Below, one piece after another: positions 45,656 through 53,866 of a stretch of 64,000 nucleotides of DNA. Under the pieces are notes generated by a model that worked only from the letters and a program-made list of their open reading frames with translations, had not been told where the DNA came from and searched no databases. This stretch comes from Aeromonas salmonicida subsp. salmonicida. Its GTDB lineage: Bacteria; Pseudomonadota; Gammaproteobacteria; Enterobacterales; Aeromonadaceae. The position numbers were made by a program, and so were the translations under genes. Within the stretch, counting starts at the first letter, position 1, and every line of letters starts with the position of its first letter. The DNA lies in the NCBI RefSeq assembly GCF_001643305.1, contig NZ_LSGW01000070.1, positions 120,166 to 184,165 of the forward strand, given 5' to 3'.

Positions 45656-46429
45656 ATGAACAAGCTGATGCTGGCGACTGCCATAGTGACTGCCCTGTCT
45701 TCCGGTAGCCTGATGGCCAAGGAGTGGAAAGAAGTGCGGATCGGGGTGGAAGGTGCTTACCCTCCCTTCTCCTGGACCGAGCCCAGTGGCGAAGTGAAAG
45801 GCTTTGACATCGATATCGCCAACGCCCTGTGCGCAGAGATGAAGGTGAAGTGCACCCTGGTCAAACAGGATTGGGACGGCATCATACCGGCGCTGCTGTC
45901 GCGCAAATATGACGCCATCATCGCCACCATGGACATCACGGAAGAGCGCAAGAAGAAGGTGGACTTCACCCAGAAGTACCAGCACATTCCGGCTCGCTTC
46001 GCCGCCAAGAAAGGCACTGACGTCCAACTCGACAAAGCCTTCATGGATGGCAAGGCCGTGGCGGTGCAACGCGCTACCTCCATGGATACCTACATCACCG
46101 ACAACTTCCCCAACGCCACCATCAAGCGTTACGGCACCGCCGATGAAGCCTACCTCGATCTGAAATCCGGTCGTGTCGACTATGTGCTGGCCGATTCCGC
46201 TGCCATCACGGATGGTCTGCTGAAAAAAGAGGGCGGTGACGGCTTTGAATTCGTCGGCCCGAAACTGACCGATCCCAAGTGGTTTGGTGAGGGTGCCGGC
46301 ATCGCCGTTCGCAAGGCTGACAAGGATCTGAAAGAGAAATTCAACACGGCGATCCTGGCCCTGCGCGCCAACGGCAAGTACAAGGAAATCAACGACAAGT
46401 ACTTCGAGTTCGACGTTTACGGCGAATAA
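45656..46429 (+). CDS. Basic amino acid-binding periplasmic protein (HisJ/AotJ family)
   Basis: A 257-residue class 3 solute-binding protein with a signal peptide (about 1-21, ending LMA). Family motifs are RIGVEGAYPPFSW, VKGFDIDIANALC with the ligand-binding Asp, VKQDWDGIIPALLSRKYDAI, SMDITEERKKKVDFT-like MDITEERKKKVDFTQKY, and YVLADSAA. An AAGGAGAG ribosome site precedes the ATG. The gene's last 20 bases recur three times, decayed, in the 80 bases after the stop. Confidence 0.9.
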   Translation: MNKLMLATAIVTALSSGSLMAKEWKEVRIGVEGAYPPFSWTEPSGEVKGFDIDIANALCAEMKVKCTLVKQDWDGIIPALLSRKYDAIIATMDITEERKKKVDFTQKYQHIPARFAAKKGTDVQLDKAFMDGKAVAVQRATSMDTYITDNFPNATIKRYGTADEAYLDLKSGRVDYVLADSAAITDGLLKKEGGDGFEFVGPKLTDPKWFGEGAGIAVRKADKDLKEKFNTAILALRANGKYKEINDKYFEFDVYGE

Positions 46430-46507
46430 GCCGAGCGTCGTTTACGGCGCGTAAGAAGCAGAGACGTCTAAGGCGAATAACAACTGAAAGTCGTCTACGG
46501 CGGATCA
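46411..46507 (+). repeat. Four degenerate copies of the binding-protein gene 3' end
   Basis: Copy 1 (46411-46430, CGACGTTTACGGCGAATAAG) is the true gene end encoding DVYGE-stop. Copies follow at 46436-46455 (CGTCGTTTACGGCGCGTAAG), 46463-46480 (GACGTCTAAGGCGAATAA) and 46490-46507 (GTCGTCTACGGCGGATCA). The period is about 25-27 bases. No promoter or reading frame is evident in this stretch. Confidence 0.75.
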
Positions 46508-46524
46508 TCAAAACCCCCTCCTGG

Positions 46525-46546
46525 CCTCCCCTTCACAAGGGGGAGG
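46525..46546. repeat. CCCCTT-core intergenic palindrome, copy 3
   Basis: CCTCCCC, TTCACAA, GGGGGAGG in the binding protein-permease spacer. It is nested within a wider CTCCTGGC / GCCAGGAG inverted repeat (46518-46525 with about 46575-46582). Related to 5124-5145 and 41277-41300. Confidence 0.55.
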
Positions 46547-46696
46547 CGTTGCAAACTTCCTCTCTTGTATGAAAGAGCCAGGAGGAGGCTTGGGGTCCTT
46601 GCGGTGCCGACGGCGAACCAGGAACGACAGGCTGACTCCCATCAGTCGTCATATCGGGCCCGTTATCTCCCGCAAGGAGTGATGGGCCTGCTTGAT

Positions 46697-46793
46697 TGCA
46701 ATGGAGCTGCATATGTGTGGTTTTAAAGAATATGGAGCCCCTGCTTGGGAGGGGCGAGCCCACTCAATGTGCAATGGAGCTGCATATGTTTGA
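46697..46793 (+). repeat. 73-base tandem duplication at the permease 5' end
   Basis: TGCAATGGAGCTGCATATG occurs at 46697-46715 and again at 46770-46788, where it provides the permease ribosome site and start. Homology continues past the ATG: copy 1 reads MCGFKEYGAPAWEG against MFDLKGYEASLLEG of the real gene. Copy 1 is therefore a decayed 5' end with an intact start signal. Confidence 0.85.
46713..46793 (+). CDS. 26-codon upstream ORF overlapping the permease start
   Basis: The duplicated start (GGAG, six bases, ATG at 46713) opens a 26-codon frame whose TGA (46791-46793) ends just inside the permease start (ATG 46786). It could couple or throttle translation of the permease. It is most likely a by-product of the duplication; expression is unproven. 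Confidence 0.35.
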   Translation: MCGFKEYGAPAWEGRAHSMCNGAAYV

Positions 46794-47526
46794 TTTGAAA
46801 GGATACGAAGCCTCCCTGCTGGAGGGCGCCTGGGTCACGCTGGAAGTGGCGCTGGCCTCGCTGCTGCTGGCGCTGCTGCTGGGGATGCTGGGGGCGCTCG
46901 CCAAACTGTCGCCCTACAAGTGGGCCAGGGGCATTGCGACCACTTACACCACCGTCATTCGCGGCATTCCCGATCTGGTGCTGATGATGCTGCTGTTCTT
47001 CGGCGGCCAGGTGCTGATCAACAGCGTCTGTACCTGGGTCAACGAGACCTACAACAACTTCTTGCTTGAGAGCAATCCCAATCAGGAGTGGGTCTCCCTG
47101 CTGCCTGATTACATCGATATCAGTCCGTTTGCAGCCGGGGTCGCCACCATAGGTTTCATCTTCGGTGCCTACATGACGGAGACATTCCGCGGCGCCATTC
47201 TGGCGGTGGACAAGGGGGAGCTGGAAGCCGCTCGCGCCTTTGGCATGCGGGCGACCCAGGTCTTTGTCCGGATCCTGTTTCCCCAGATGATGCGCCATGC
47301 CCTGCCGGGGTTTGGCAACAACTGGCTGGTACTGCTCAAGACCACGGCGCTGGTCTCCATCATCGGCCTTGATGACATGGTGCGCAAAGCGTCCCTGGCG
47401 GCAGGCTCGACCCAGTTGCCCTTCACCTTTTACATGGCGGTGGCCCTGATCTTCCTGATCTTCACTGCGGTTTCCACCTCGGCACTGAAGTGGGCCGAGC
47501 GTCACTACGCGATAAAGACGAGGTAA
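46786..47526 (+). CDS. Basic amino acid ABC permease (HisQ/AotQ family)
   Basis: A 246-residue PAAT-family permease with five membrane helices. The EAA loop for ATPase docking is about residues 140-160 (KGELEAARAFGMRATQVFVR), and TTYTTVIRGIPDLVLMMLLF and NNWLVLLKTTALVSIIGLDD are typical. The start at 46786 uses GGAG six bases upstream; an ATG four codons earlier (46774) is also in frame. It partners with the next permease (3-base gap). Confidence 0.9.
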   Translation: MFDLKGYEASLLEGAWVTLEVALASLLLALLLGMLGALAKLSPYKWARGIATTYTTVIRGIPDLVLMMLLFFGGQVLINSVCTWVNETYNNFLLESNPNQEWVSLLPDYIDISPFAAGVATIGFIFGAYMTETFRGAILAVDKGELEAARAFGMRATQVFVRILFPQMMRHALPGFGNNWLVLLKTTALVSIIGLDDMVRKASLAAGSTQLPFTFYMAVALIFLIFTAVSTSALKWAERHYAIKTR

Positions 47527-47529
47527 GCC

Positions 47530-48222
47530 ATGGATTTCTCAATCATTCTCAAAGAGTGGCCTACCTACTGGCAGGGGCTTTACACCACAGTGCTGCTGGT
47601 GGCGGCATCCCTCATACTCGGTCTGGCGCTGGCGGTACCCATGGGGATACTGCGCAACAGTCGCAACTGGCTGATCAAGGGGCCGATCTGGGCCTATATC
47701 TACTTCTTTCGTGGCACCCCCTTGCTGGTACAGCTCTTTATCATCTACTACGGCGCGGCCCAGTGGGAGTGGCTGAAAAACAGCGCTGCCTGGACCCTGT
47801 TTGCCGAAGCTTGGTTCTGCGCTTTGCTGGCGTTCACCCTCAATACCGGCGCCTATACCGCAGAGATAGTGCGTGGCGCCGTGCTCAACATGCCCAAGGG
47901 GCAGATTGAAGCGGCCAACGCCTTTGGCATGAGCCGCTGGCAAACCCTCACCCGCATCATTTTGCCCAACTCGTTTCGCCGTGCGCTGCCCGCCTACAGC
48001 AACGAGGTGATCTTCATGCTGCAGGGCTCGGCGGTGGCTGGCATCATCACCATCGTCGACCTGACCGGCGCCGCGCGGATCATCAACTCCCGCTACTACA
48101 GCCCGTTCGAGGCCTTCCTGACCGCTGGCCTGCTCTACATGCTGCTTACTTTCGTCATCGTCTGGCTGTTCAAGAAGTGGGAAGCCCGCTGGCACGCCCA
48201 CCTGCGTCCCCGCAGCCTGTAA
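47530..48222 (+). CDS. Basic amino acid ABC permease (HisM/AotM family)
   Basis: A 230-residue permease partner of the upstream HisQ-like protein. It has five helices, the AYIYFFRGTPLLVQLFIIYY motif, and an EAA loop PKGQIEAANAFGMSRWQTL. NEVIFMLQGSAVAGIITIVD and INSRYYSPFEAFLTAGLLY are typical of HisM/AotM. It is the last gene of the operon; no terminator is obvious before 48240. Confidence 0.9.
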   Translation: MDFSIILKEWPTYWQGLYTTVLLVAASLILGLALAVPMGILRNSRNWLIKGPIWAYIYFFRGTPLLVQLFIIYYGAAQWEWLKNSAAWTLFAEAWFCALLAFTLNTGAYTAEIVRGAVLNMPKGQIEAANAFGMSRWQTLTRIILPNSFRRALPAYSNEVIFMLQGSAVAGIITIVDLTGAARIINSRYYSPFEAFLTAGLLYMLLTFVIVWLFKKWEARWHAHLRPRSL

Positions 48223-48583
48223 CGGTATATCTAGAGTTGTTGCTGGAAGGCTATGATCACTGAGGTCGTCAGATAAAAGACGCCACAACGGGATTCAGGC
48301 CTTCCAATATTTGATCAGTGATTTGCCATGACTTTGGTCAGCAACGAGATATTTCCCGATATAAATTGCCATAACCTAGGCCCCTCTCGCTGGTGTAGTT
48401 GGTGCCGAGCATGAAGGGGTTACCAACTATCCAGATAGCTTGTCAGCTTACATTCCTATGCTGGCAACACTGTGCCCAAACATGCATGGTTTATTGACAA
48501 TCTCCACTGCGACTGACTATTCCTGAGATGTGCCCATTTGAGTTTTAGGGGGTACACCGGATAAAGAGGATGTAGGAGGGGAC
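48223..48583 (+). other. Structured spacer upstream of pagL
   Basis: A 361-base spacer with several inverted repeats: TGGAAGGC/GCCTTCCA (48244-48251 with 48299-48306), ATCACTGA/TCAGTGAT (48256-48263 with 48315-48322), GTTGCTG/CAGCAAC (48239-48245 with 48339-48345) and TAGTTGGT/ACCAACTA (48396-48403 with 48422-48429). The first two interleave as in a pseudoknot, and the first and third compete. No gene is visible. It may be a regulatory leader or a relic of a mobile element. Confidence 0.45.
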
Positions 48584-49108
48584 ATGCGCGCTAACACACT
48601 CTTGCTCTCGGGACTGCTGGCTTCGTTGATAGCCAGCACCGGAGCCATCGCCAATGACAACATTGTTGCCCTGCAACTGGGCACACCATCCGAAAACGAG
48701 AAACTCAGCATCTTCACGGCAGACGCCAAATATCACCATATGTTCTGGCGCTGGGGGGATTCTGGCTGCCAGTTTGGTCTGGGTGTGCGTGGTGGCATGC
48801 TGAAGGCCGGGGATGAGCGCACTGCCAGATTGGGCACTGGGGCGCGCGCCGAATGTCTGTGGGGGAACTGGGTAGTGTGGTTGCCAGCGGAGGTGATTTG
48901 GCTGGCTGATCATGAGTTCGGCCATCGCGGCAATGGCTTCAAGGATTACGGCGGCCCTTTTCAGTTTGTCACCGGTATTGGTCTGGGGTATGCGATCACC
49001 AAGAACTGGCTGATTGGCTATCAGTATGAGCACATGTCCAACGCCAACATGTATGAGCAAAACCCCGGCCTGGATACCCATACTTTGCATATCGAATACC
49101 GCTTCTAA
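48584..49108 (+). CDS. pagL: Lipid A 3-O-deacylase, PagL-like
   Basis: A 174-residue outer-membrane enzyme removing the 3-position acyl chain of lipid A, which weakens TLR4 signalling. Signal peptide at about 1-24 (ending AIA), then an eight-stranded barrel. The C-terminal YEHMSNANMYEQNPGLD block holds the catalytic His150 and Ser152 of the PagL HxSN motif. The residue 12 positions after the serine, Glu140 in P. aeruginosa PagL as I recall it, is Asp164 here. The last residue is Phe (YRF), as usual for OMPs. GGAGGGG precedes the ATG. It is a single gene with no lipid A neighbours. Confidence 0.82.
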   Translation: MRANTLLLSGLLASLIASTGAIANDNIVALQLGTPSENEKLSIFTADAKYHHMFWRWGDSGCQFGLGVRGGMLKAGDERTARLGTGARAECLWGNWVVWLPAEVIWLADHEFGHRGNGFKDYGGPFQFVTGIGLGYAITKNWLIGYQYEHMSNANMYEQNPGLDTHTLHIEYRF

Positions 49109-49212
49109 GCTCTCCTCCTCTTGTTGCCCTGCCCCTGCTCGTCAGGGGCTTTTGCTGTCCGTGGGGGAGAGCTGAGTCGCGGGCAGGTTGGCCACAAGCA
49201 TGGCGTACGCGC

Positions 49213-49854
49213 TTAGCGCCCCAGGTATTCCCGATCGAAGAAGGTGTTGACCCAGTGGGGGCGGTAGACGGCGAGCAAGGTCATGGTCATGCCGTTGAGC
49301 AGGGCTTCGGGGAAGAGCAGCAGCGGCCAGATGGAGAGGTAGTCGGCGCTGATGGTATGCCACGGATAGGCGCCGCTCATCCCCATCAGCAGGGCGCTGG
49401 CGATCATCTTGACCGAGATGCTCAGCGCTCCGCCAAAAAAGGCGACCACGAACAGATAGACGAACAGATGGCGGGGCATCCAGGCCCAGCTCGCCAGGAA
49501 CAGCAGCCAACTGGTGGCCACTGGCAGGGCGATGCCAATCAGTGCCTGCCAGCCGAAATCGGCGAGGGAGGCAACCCCGAAGTAGCCCAGAACAAGCAGT
49601 GTCAGGCAGGGAGCAAGCAGGGCCAGACGCCACCCCAGCAGCAGGGTCAGGCTGGTGAGGCCGAGAAAGTGCACTTCCAGCCCTTCATGCAGGCCGGCGC
49701 GCAAGGTCCAGAGCGGGACCAGCACGATAGCGCCGCCAAGGCAGAGGTGCTGATAGAGGGGTTGATTAAGCAGGGTACGCAGCAGGGTGCCACGCAGGCT
49801 GAATATCAGCAGCAATACCCAGAGCAGGAGGGCGGCCGCTTGTCCTTCACTCAT
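49213..49854 (-). CDS. CbiM-like energy-coupling factor membrane protein
   Basis: A 213-residue multi-spanning protein with about six helices resembling the CbiM/COG3235 group. Its C-terminal block (WHTISADYLSIWPLLLFPEA, LLNGMTMTLLAVYRPHW) is characteristic. Such proteins are substrate-binding permease subunits of metal (Ni/Co) or other ECF-type transporters, but this one lacks neighbouring CbiQ or CbiO genes and an N-terminal CbiM-type His start. It may work with distant partners or alone, so the substrate is unassigned. Confidence 0.72.
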   Translation of the reverse strand: MSEGQAAALLLWVLLLIFSLRGTLLRTLLNQPLYQHLCLGGAIVLVPLWTLRAGLHEGLEVHFLGLTSLTLLLGWRLALLAPCLTLLVLGYFGVASLADFGWQALIGIALPVATSWLLFLASWAWMPRHLFVYLFVVAFFGGALSISVKMIASALLMGMSGAYPWHTISADYLSIWPLLLFPEALLNGMTMTLLAVYRPHWVNTFFDREYLGR

Positions 49855-49900
49855 GGCATTTCCTTGTCATGTGATGGCGTGCAGTGATGCAGTATCAATA

Positions 49901-49937
49901 TCATCAGGGCTGGCGTATTCCTTGCCAGCCCTGATGA
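49901..49937 (-). terminator. Perfect inverted repeat after pflA
   Basis: TCATCAGGGCTGGC, nine-base loop, GCCAGCCCTGATGA: a 14-pair perfect stem starting five bases past the pflA stop. The minus strand continues TATTGATAC, so it lacks a full T-run but probably still ends or protects the pflA message. Confidence 0.65.
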
Positions 49938-49941
49938 GGCA

Positions 49942-50727
49942 TCAGTATTTGACGTTGTTGTGGTACTTGGCGAGTATGCCCTGAACTCTGTCCATGGTCT
50001 CCTTGCTGGGCGGCTTGATCCCGGTCAGATCATAGTTTTCACCCAGAACGTCCCACTTGTGCTTGCCCAGCTCGTGATAGGGCAGCAGTTCCACCTTCTC
50101 GACACTATCCCCCAGTTCGGCGATGAACTGGCCCAGTCCCTCTGCGCTCTCGTCATCGTCTGACCAGGTCGGCACCACCACGTAGCGGATCCACATTGTC
50201 TTGCCTTTGGCGGCGAGATAACGGGCGAACTCCAGGGTGTACTTGTTGCTGACGTGGGTCAGCGGGATGTGCTTCTCGTCATTGATCTGCTTGATGTCGA
50301 GCAGCACCAGATCCGTGTTGTCGAGCACCTTGTCGAGCTGTTCGTCGTAGTGACGCACAAAGCCATTGGTATCGAGGCAGGTGTGAACACCCTTCTCCTT
50401 GCAGGCGGCAAACAGTTCGGCGATAAAGTTTTGTTGCAGCATGGCTTCGCCACCGGAGGCGGTGACACCACCACCCGAGGCATTCATGAAGTGGCGATAG
50501 CTGGTGATGTCGCTCATCAACTCCGGCACTGTCACTTCGCGGCCACCCTGGGTATCCCAGGTATCCCGATTGTGGCAGTACTTGCAGCGCATCAGACAGC
50601 CTTGCATGAATACGATAAATCGTATTCCGGGGCCATCAACGGTGCCGCAGGTTTCAACGGAATGGATCCGGCCAATGACACCGGATTCACTGGTTTCAAC
50701 GGCAGGGATCTGATTACTGACAGACAT
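49942..50727 (-). CDS. pflA: Pyruvate formate-lyase activating enzyme
   Basis: A 261-residue radical SAM enzyme that installs the glycyl radical on PflB during anaerobic growth. The cluster-binding CxxxCxxC is CLMRCKYC, followed by [58 protein letters not shown] and [12 protein letters not shown] all match E. coli PflA. The N-terminus is about 15 residues longer than E. coli's ([14 protein letters not shown]). The start at 50727 follows TTGGAG. Unusually, pflB is not directly upstream: the next gene is a GGDEF/EAL protein. Confidence 0.93.
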   Translation of the reverse strand: MSVSNQIPAVETSESGVIGRIHSVETCGTVDGPGIRFIVFMQGCLMRCKYCHNRDTWDTQGGREVTVPELMSDITSYRHFMNASGGGVTASGGEAMLQQNFIAELFAACKEKGVHTCLDTNGFVRHYDEQLDKVLDNTDLVLLDIKQINDEKHIPLTHVSNKYTLEFARYLAAKGKTMWIRYVVVPTWSDDDESAEGLGQFIAELGDSVEKVELLPYHELGKHKWDVLGENYDLTGIKPPSKETMDRVQGILAKYHNNVKY

Positions 50728-50792
50728 AGACGACTCCAACGATTCGAGCAGGCCGTGATTTTATTACATAAATCCCTATAAATCCTACCTGT

Positions 50793-53732
50793 TTAGCCCG
50801 ACTGGGCCGCGCCGAGCAGGCTCTCCAGGGCTTTTACCGTCAGCGGTCGACTGGTCAGGAAGCCTTGATAATGCTGGCATCCCAAGGTTTTGAGGATGGC
50901 GAGCTGCTCCTCATCTTCCACCCCTTCGGCGGTGACGGTAAAGCGGAAAACCTTGGCCAGATCCAGGATGGCCTTGACGATGGCCTTGTCCTGTTCGCTG
51001 TGAACCAGGGTTTGAATGAAGCTTCGGTCGAGCTTCACTTCGTCCGCCGGCAGATCCCGCAGATAGGCCAGCGACGAGTAGCCGGTGCCGAAATCATCGA
51101 TGGAGAGCAGTATGCCGAGCTCCTTGAGCTGCCGCATGCGGGCTATGCTCTCCAGCCGGTTTTCCAGCACCACGGATTCGGTCACTTCCAGCAGCAGGCG
51201 GGAAGGGGGCACCCCTGTGTCGCGCAGTATGTATTCCACCTGCTGCACGAAGCCTGCGGTGTGGAACTGGCGGGCGCTGACGTTGACCGACAGATGGGGA
51301 ATGGCAAAGCCGCGATTGAGCCAGAAGCTGTACTGGGCACAGGCGGTCTTCATCACCCAGTAACCTATGTCCTGGATGAGACTGGTCTCTTCGGCGATGG
51401 GAATGAACTCGGCCGGTGGCACCATGGTGCCGTCGCTGCGCTGCCAGCGCAGCAGTGCCTCTATGCCGGACAAGCTGCCATTGTCGACCCTGTATTGCGG
51501 CTGATAGTGCAGTTGCAGCTCATGGTGGCGCAGGGCATCGCGCAGCTGGTTGTTGATGGTGAGCTTGCTCTTCTCTTTCTCGGCCATGGCCTCGCTGAAG
51601 AAGACATAGTTGCCCTGACCGGCCCGCTTGGCCATGTGGGTGGCGGTGTCGGCCTGCTGCATCAGCACCAGATGATCCTGGTCTTCGCTGGAAAACAGGC
51701 TGATCCCCACAGACGCGCTGCAATGGAGTTTGTGATCCTCGATGTCGAACGGGGTGCGAAACAGCCCCATCAGCTCGCGGGCGAAGTGCTCGGCCAGGAT
51801 CTTGGCAGTGACATAACCCTGACCCAGGGCGGTGAACAGCAGGGCAAATTCATCCCCCGAGATGCGGGCCAGCACCAGGTTGTCCTGAGGCAGTCCCTTG
51901 AGCCGCTCGACCACGGCTTGCAGCAGCTGATCGCCACAGGCATGGCCGAGGGAGTCGTTGATCGACTTGAAGTTGTCCAGATCCACCAGCAGCAAGGCGC
52001 CCCATTGACCGTTCGGTGCCTGCAGGGTGCATTGCATTATGTTGTTGAGGCTGCGCCTGTTGTAGAGGCCGCACAGATCGTCGTAATAGGCGAGCTGCTC
52101 TATGTGGCGGGCAGCGTCTTTTTCCTTGGTGATGTCGTAGAAGCTGCAGACGTAGTGACTGAATTCGCCGAGTTCATCCTTGACCCCGCTCACCATGAGA
52201 CGCACCGGGAACAGATGCCCATCCTTGTGCAGGCAGCGCTCCTCGCCCATCCAGAACTCCTGCTCATCGATGGCCCGTCTGACATCCTCTTTCAGGTGAT
52301 CGCCATAATAGGTCGGTCTAAGCCTGACAATATGCTGGCCGATCATCTCATCGTTGCCAAACCCCGTGATGCGGCCAAAGGAGTGATTGACCTTGAGAAT
52401 GATCCCCTGGTGATCCATGACCAGCAGGCCGTCGTGGGTGTTGAAGGCCACTTCAGCCAGGCGCAGGGCATCGTCGGCGGCGAGCCGCTGCAATTCGATG
52501 GCGGCCCGTTCGTGCTGACTGCTGAGGGCATCGAGCAAGGGCATGGGATCGGCCAGTGGCGTGTCGAGCAGCAAGGTGAGCTGTCCCATGGGGGCGCCGC
52601 TCGGACCGTGCAACGGCACGCCGACATAGGCCTTGGCATTGAGGGCCAGCAACTGGGTGGCCAGGGGATAACGCAGGGGCAGGTCTTCCACATAGAGGGC
52701 CTGACCGTGCTGGAACAACTCCTGGGCGGGGCCGGGATCCAGCTGTATGGGTTTGAGGATGGAGAAGGTTTCTCCTTCCAGCACGCAGCGCGGAATGATC
52801 CAGAGCTCCTGGCCTCGCGGCTGGTATTCGCCGACCCAGCCGATGCGGGCACCACTCATGGTGACGGCCCAGTTTACCAAAGCACGGCAATAGGCGATGC
52901 CGGTCAACAGGGTCAGCTCGCCGGGCAAGGCCAACACAGGATTGATGATGGGTTCAGGCTCTGGCTGCCAGTGGCCGAGCAATTGGGCGCTGTGGCGCAC
53001 CAGTTGCAGCATCTCTTCGCTCAGCACGGTGGCGCTGAGGTACTCAAGGCTCAGCACGCCGATGAGTTTTTCCTGCTCCAGCAGGGCGCCATCGAGGCGC
53101 GAGCTCACCCCCGCATTGGCCAGATAGTAGTGCTGGCTCAACATGGGCTGGTGGGCCGCCTCGGAAAAACTCAAGGATTTGCGGGTGCGCAAGGCACGAA
53201 TGTAGCGACTGTCACCGCGAATGGCCGAAAGCCCCTCGGCGCCGAGGGCAAAGACTGGGGTCAGCTGTTCGCTGCCGAGGGAGCCATTGGCCTGATAGTG
53301 CCAGAGGATCAGGCGATCGGCCCCCAGGCTCTCCTTGAGGGCCTCCAGCATGGCGACGAACTGTTGCTGGCTGGCCATCTGGCTCAGGCGTGGCAGCTGC
53401 AAGGCGAGATCGGCGATGGGCTCCTGGCGCTGGGTCTGCAGGCAGATAAGCCAGAAGGCATCCTGTGCATGGGAGAGAGCGATATGCCACTGCTGTCCGG
53501 CGAAGCGCAGCATCAGCTTGCCCCCCTGACCCTTGGCAAGGGCTTGCTCTATGGGCAGTCGCAGGGCATCCGGCAGTTGGGCCGGCCAGGCACTTCTCGG
53601 TTCATCCAGCCAATGAAGCGGGGTTTGCATCACATCGGTCAGGGCGACCAGCCGTTGGCTGCGCACATCCAGACGAAAGAACAGCGGTGTCTGGCTGGCA
53701 GGAGGAAGGTGACTGAGCGCGGTAGACGACAT
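50793..53732 (-). CDS. GAF-GAF-PAS-GGDEF-EAL cyclic-di-GMP protein
   Basis: A 979-residue cytoplasmic signalling protein. Two GAF-like domains (about 110-265 and 275-420), a PAS with PAC (about 430-545, FNTHDGLLVMDHQGIIL and FYDITKEKDAARHIEQL), a GGDEF domain (about 550-720) and an EAL domain (about 735-970). The GGDEF signature is SGDEF (Ser625-Phe629), a variant. The EAL domain is intact: EALLR (Glu758), DDFGTGYSS, KLDRSFI and TAEGVEDEEQ, so c-di-GMP phosphodiesterase activity is likely. No transmembrane segments. The start at 53732 follows the CAGGATG; an in-frame start 13 codons earlier is possible. The signals sensed are unknown. Confidence 0.88.
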   Translation of the reverse strand: MSSTALSHLPPASQTPLFFRLDVRSQRLVALTDVMQTPLHWLDEPRSAWPAQLPDALRLPIEQALAKGQGGKLMLRFAGQQWHIALSHAQDAFWLICLQTQRQEPIADLALQLPRLSQMASQQQFVAMLEALKESLGADRLILWHYQANGSLGSEQLTPVFALGAEGLSAIRGDSRYIRALRTRKSLSFSEAAHQPMLSQHYYLANAGVSSRLDGALLEQEKLIGVLSLEYLSATVLSEEMLQLVRHSAQLLGHWQPEPEPIINPVLALPGELTLLTGIAYCRALVNWAVTMSGARIGWVGEYQPRGQELWIIPRCVLEGETFSILKPIQLDPGPAQELFQHGQALYVEDLPLRYPLATQLLALNAKAYVGVPLHGPSGAPMGQLTLLLDTPLADPMPLLDALSSQHERAAIELQRLAADDALRLAEVAFNTHDGLLVMDHQGIILKVNHSFGRITGFGNDEMIGQHIVRLRPTYYGDHLKEDVRRAIDEQEFWMGEERCLHKDGHLFPVRLMVSGVKDELGEFSHYVCSFYDITKEKDAARHIEQLAYYDDLCGLYNRRSLNNIMQCTLQAPNGQWGALLLVDLDNFKSINDSLGHACGDQLLQAVVERLKGLPQDNLVLARISGDEFALLFTALGQGYVTAKILAEHFARELMGLFRTPFDIEDHKLHCSASVGISLFSSEDQDHLVLMQQADTATHMAKRAGQGNYVFFSEAMAEKEKSKLTINNQLRDALRHHELQLHYQPQYRVDNGSLSGIEALLRWQRSDGTMVPPAEFIPIAEETSLIQDIGYWVMKTACAQYSFWLNRGFAIPHLSVNVSARQFHTAGFVQQVEYILRDTGVPPSRLLLEVTESVVLENRLESIARMRQLKELGILLSIDDFGTGYSSLAYLRDLPADEVKLDRSFIQTLVHSEQDKAIVKAILDLAKVFRFTVTAEGVEDEEQLAILKTLGCQHYQGFLTSRPLTVKALESLLGAAQSG

Positions 53733-53811
53733 GAACTGATAACATCCTGTTGAACAACTGTCGGGTGGCAAGAATACTGCAAAACCGGTGCAAACAAAAT
53801 TTCATTGAAAT

Positions 53812-53835
53812 CTAAATTAGAAATTGCTAATTTAG
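53812..53835. promoter_or_regulatory. CTAAATTAG / CTAATTTAG inverted repeat
   Basis: A perfect nine-base AT-rich inverted repeat with a six-base centre, in the 134-base spacer between the divergent GGDEF/EAL gene and the CoA-disulfide reductase-rhodanese gene, 32 bases before the latter's start. It looks like an operator for a winged-helix repressor of the ArsR or similar type, which often control persulfide genes (inference). Confidence 0.6.
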
Positions 53836-53866
53836 TGGCAATTTGTTGTTCACCGGAGTCTTGCTG

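Noticed and set aside
50865..53753. 962-codon plus-strand frame opposite the GGDEF/EAL gene
   Set aside because: Fully antisense to an intact multidomain protein; its translation has no known domain. Length alone is explained by codon bias.
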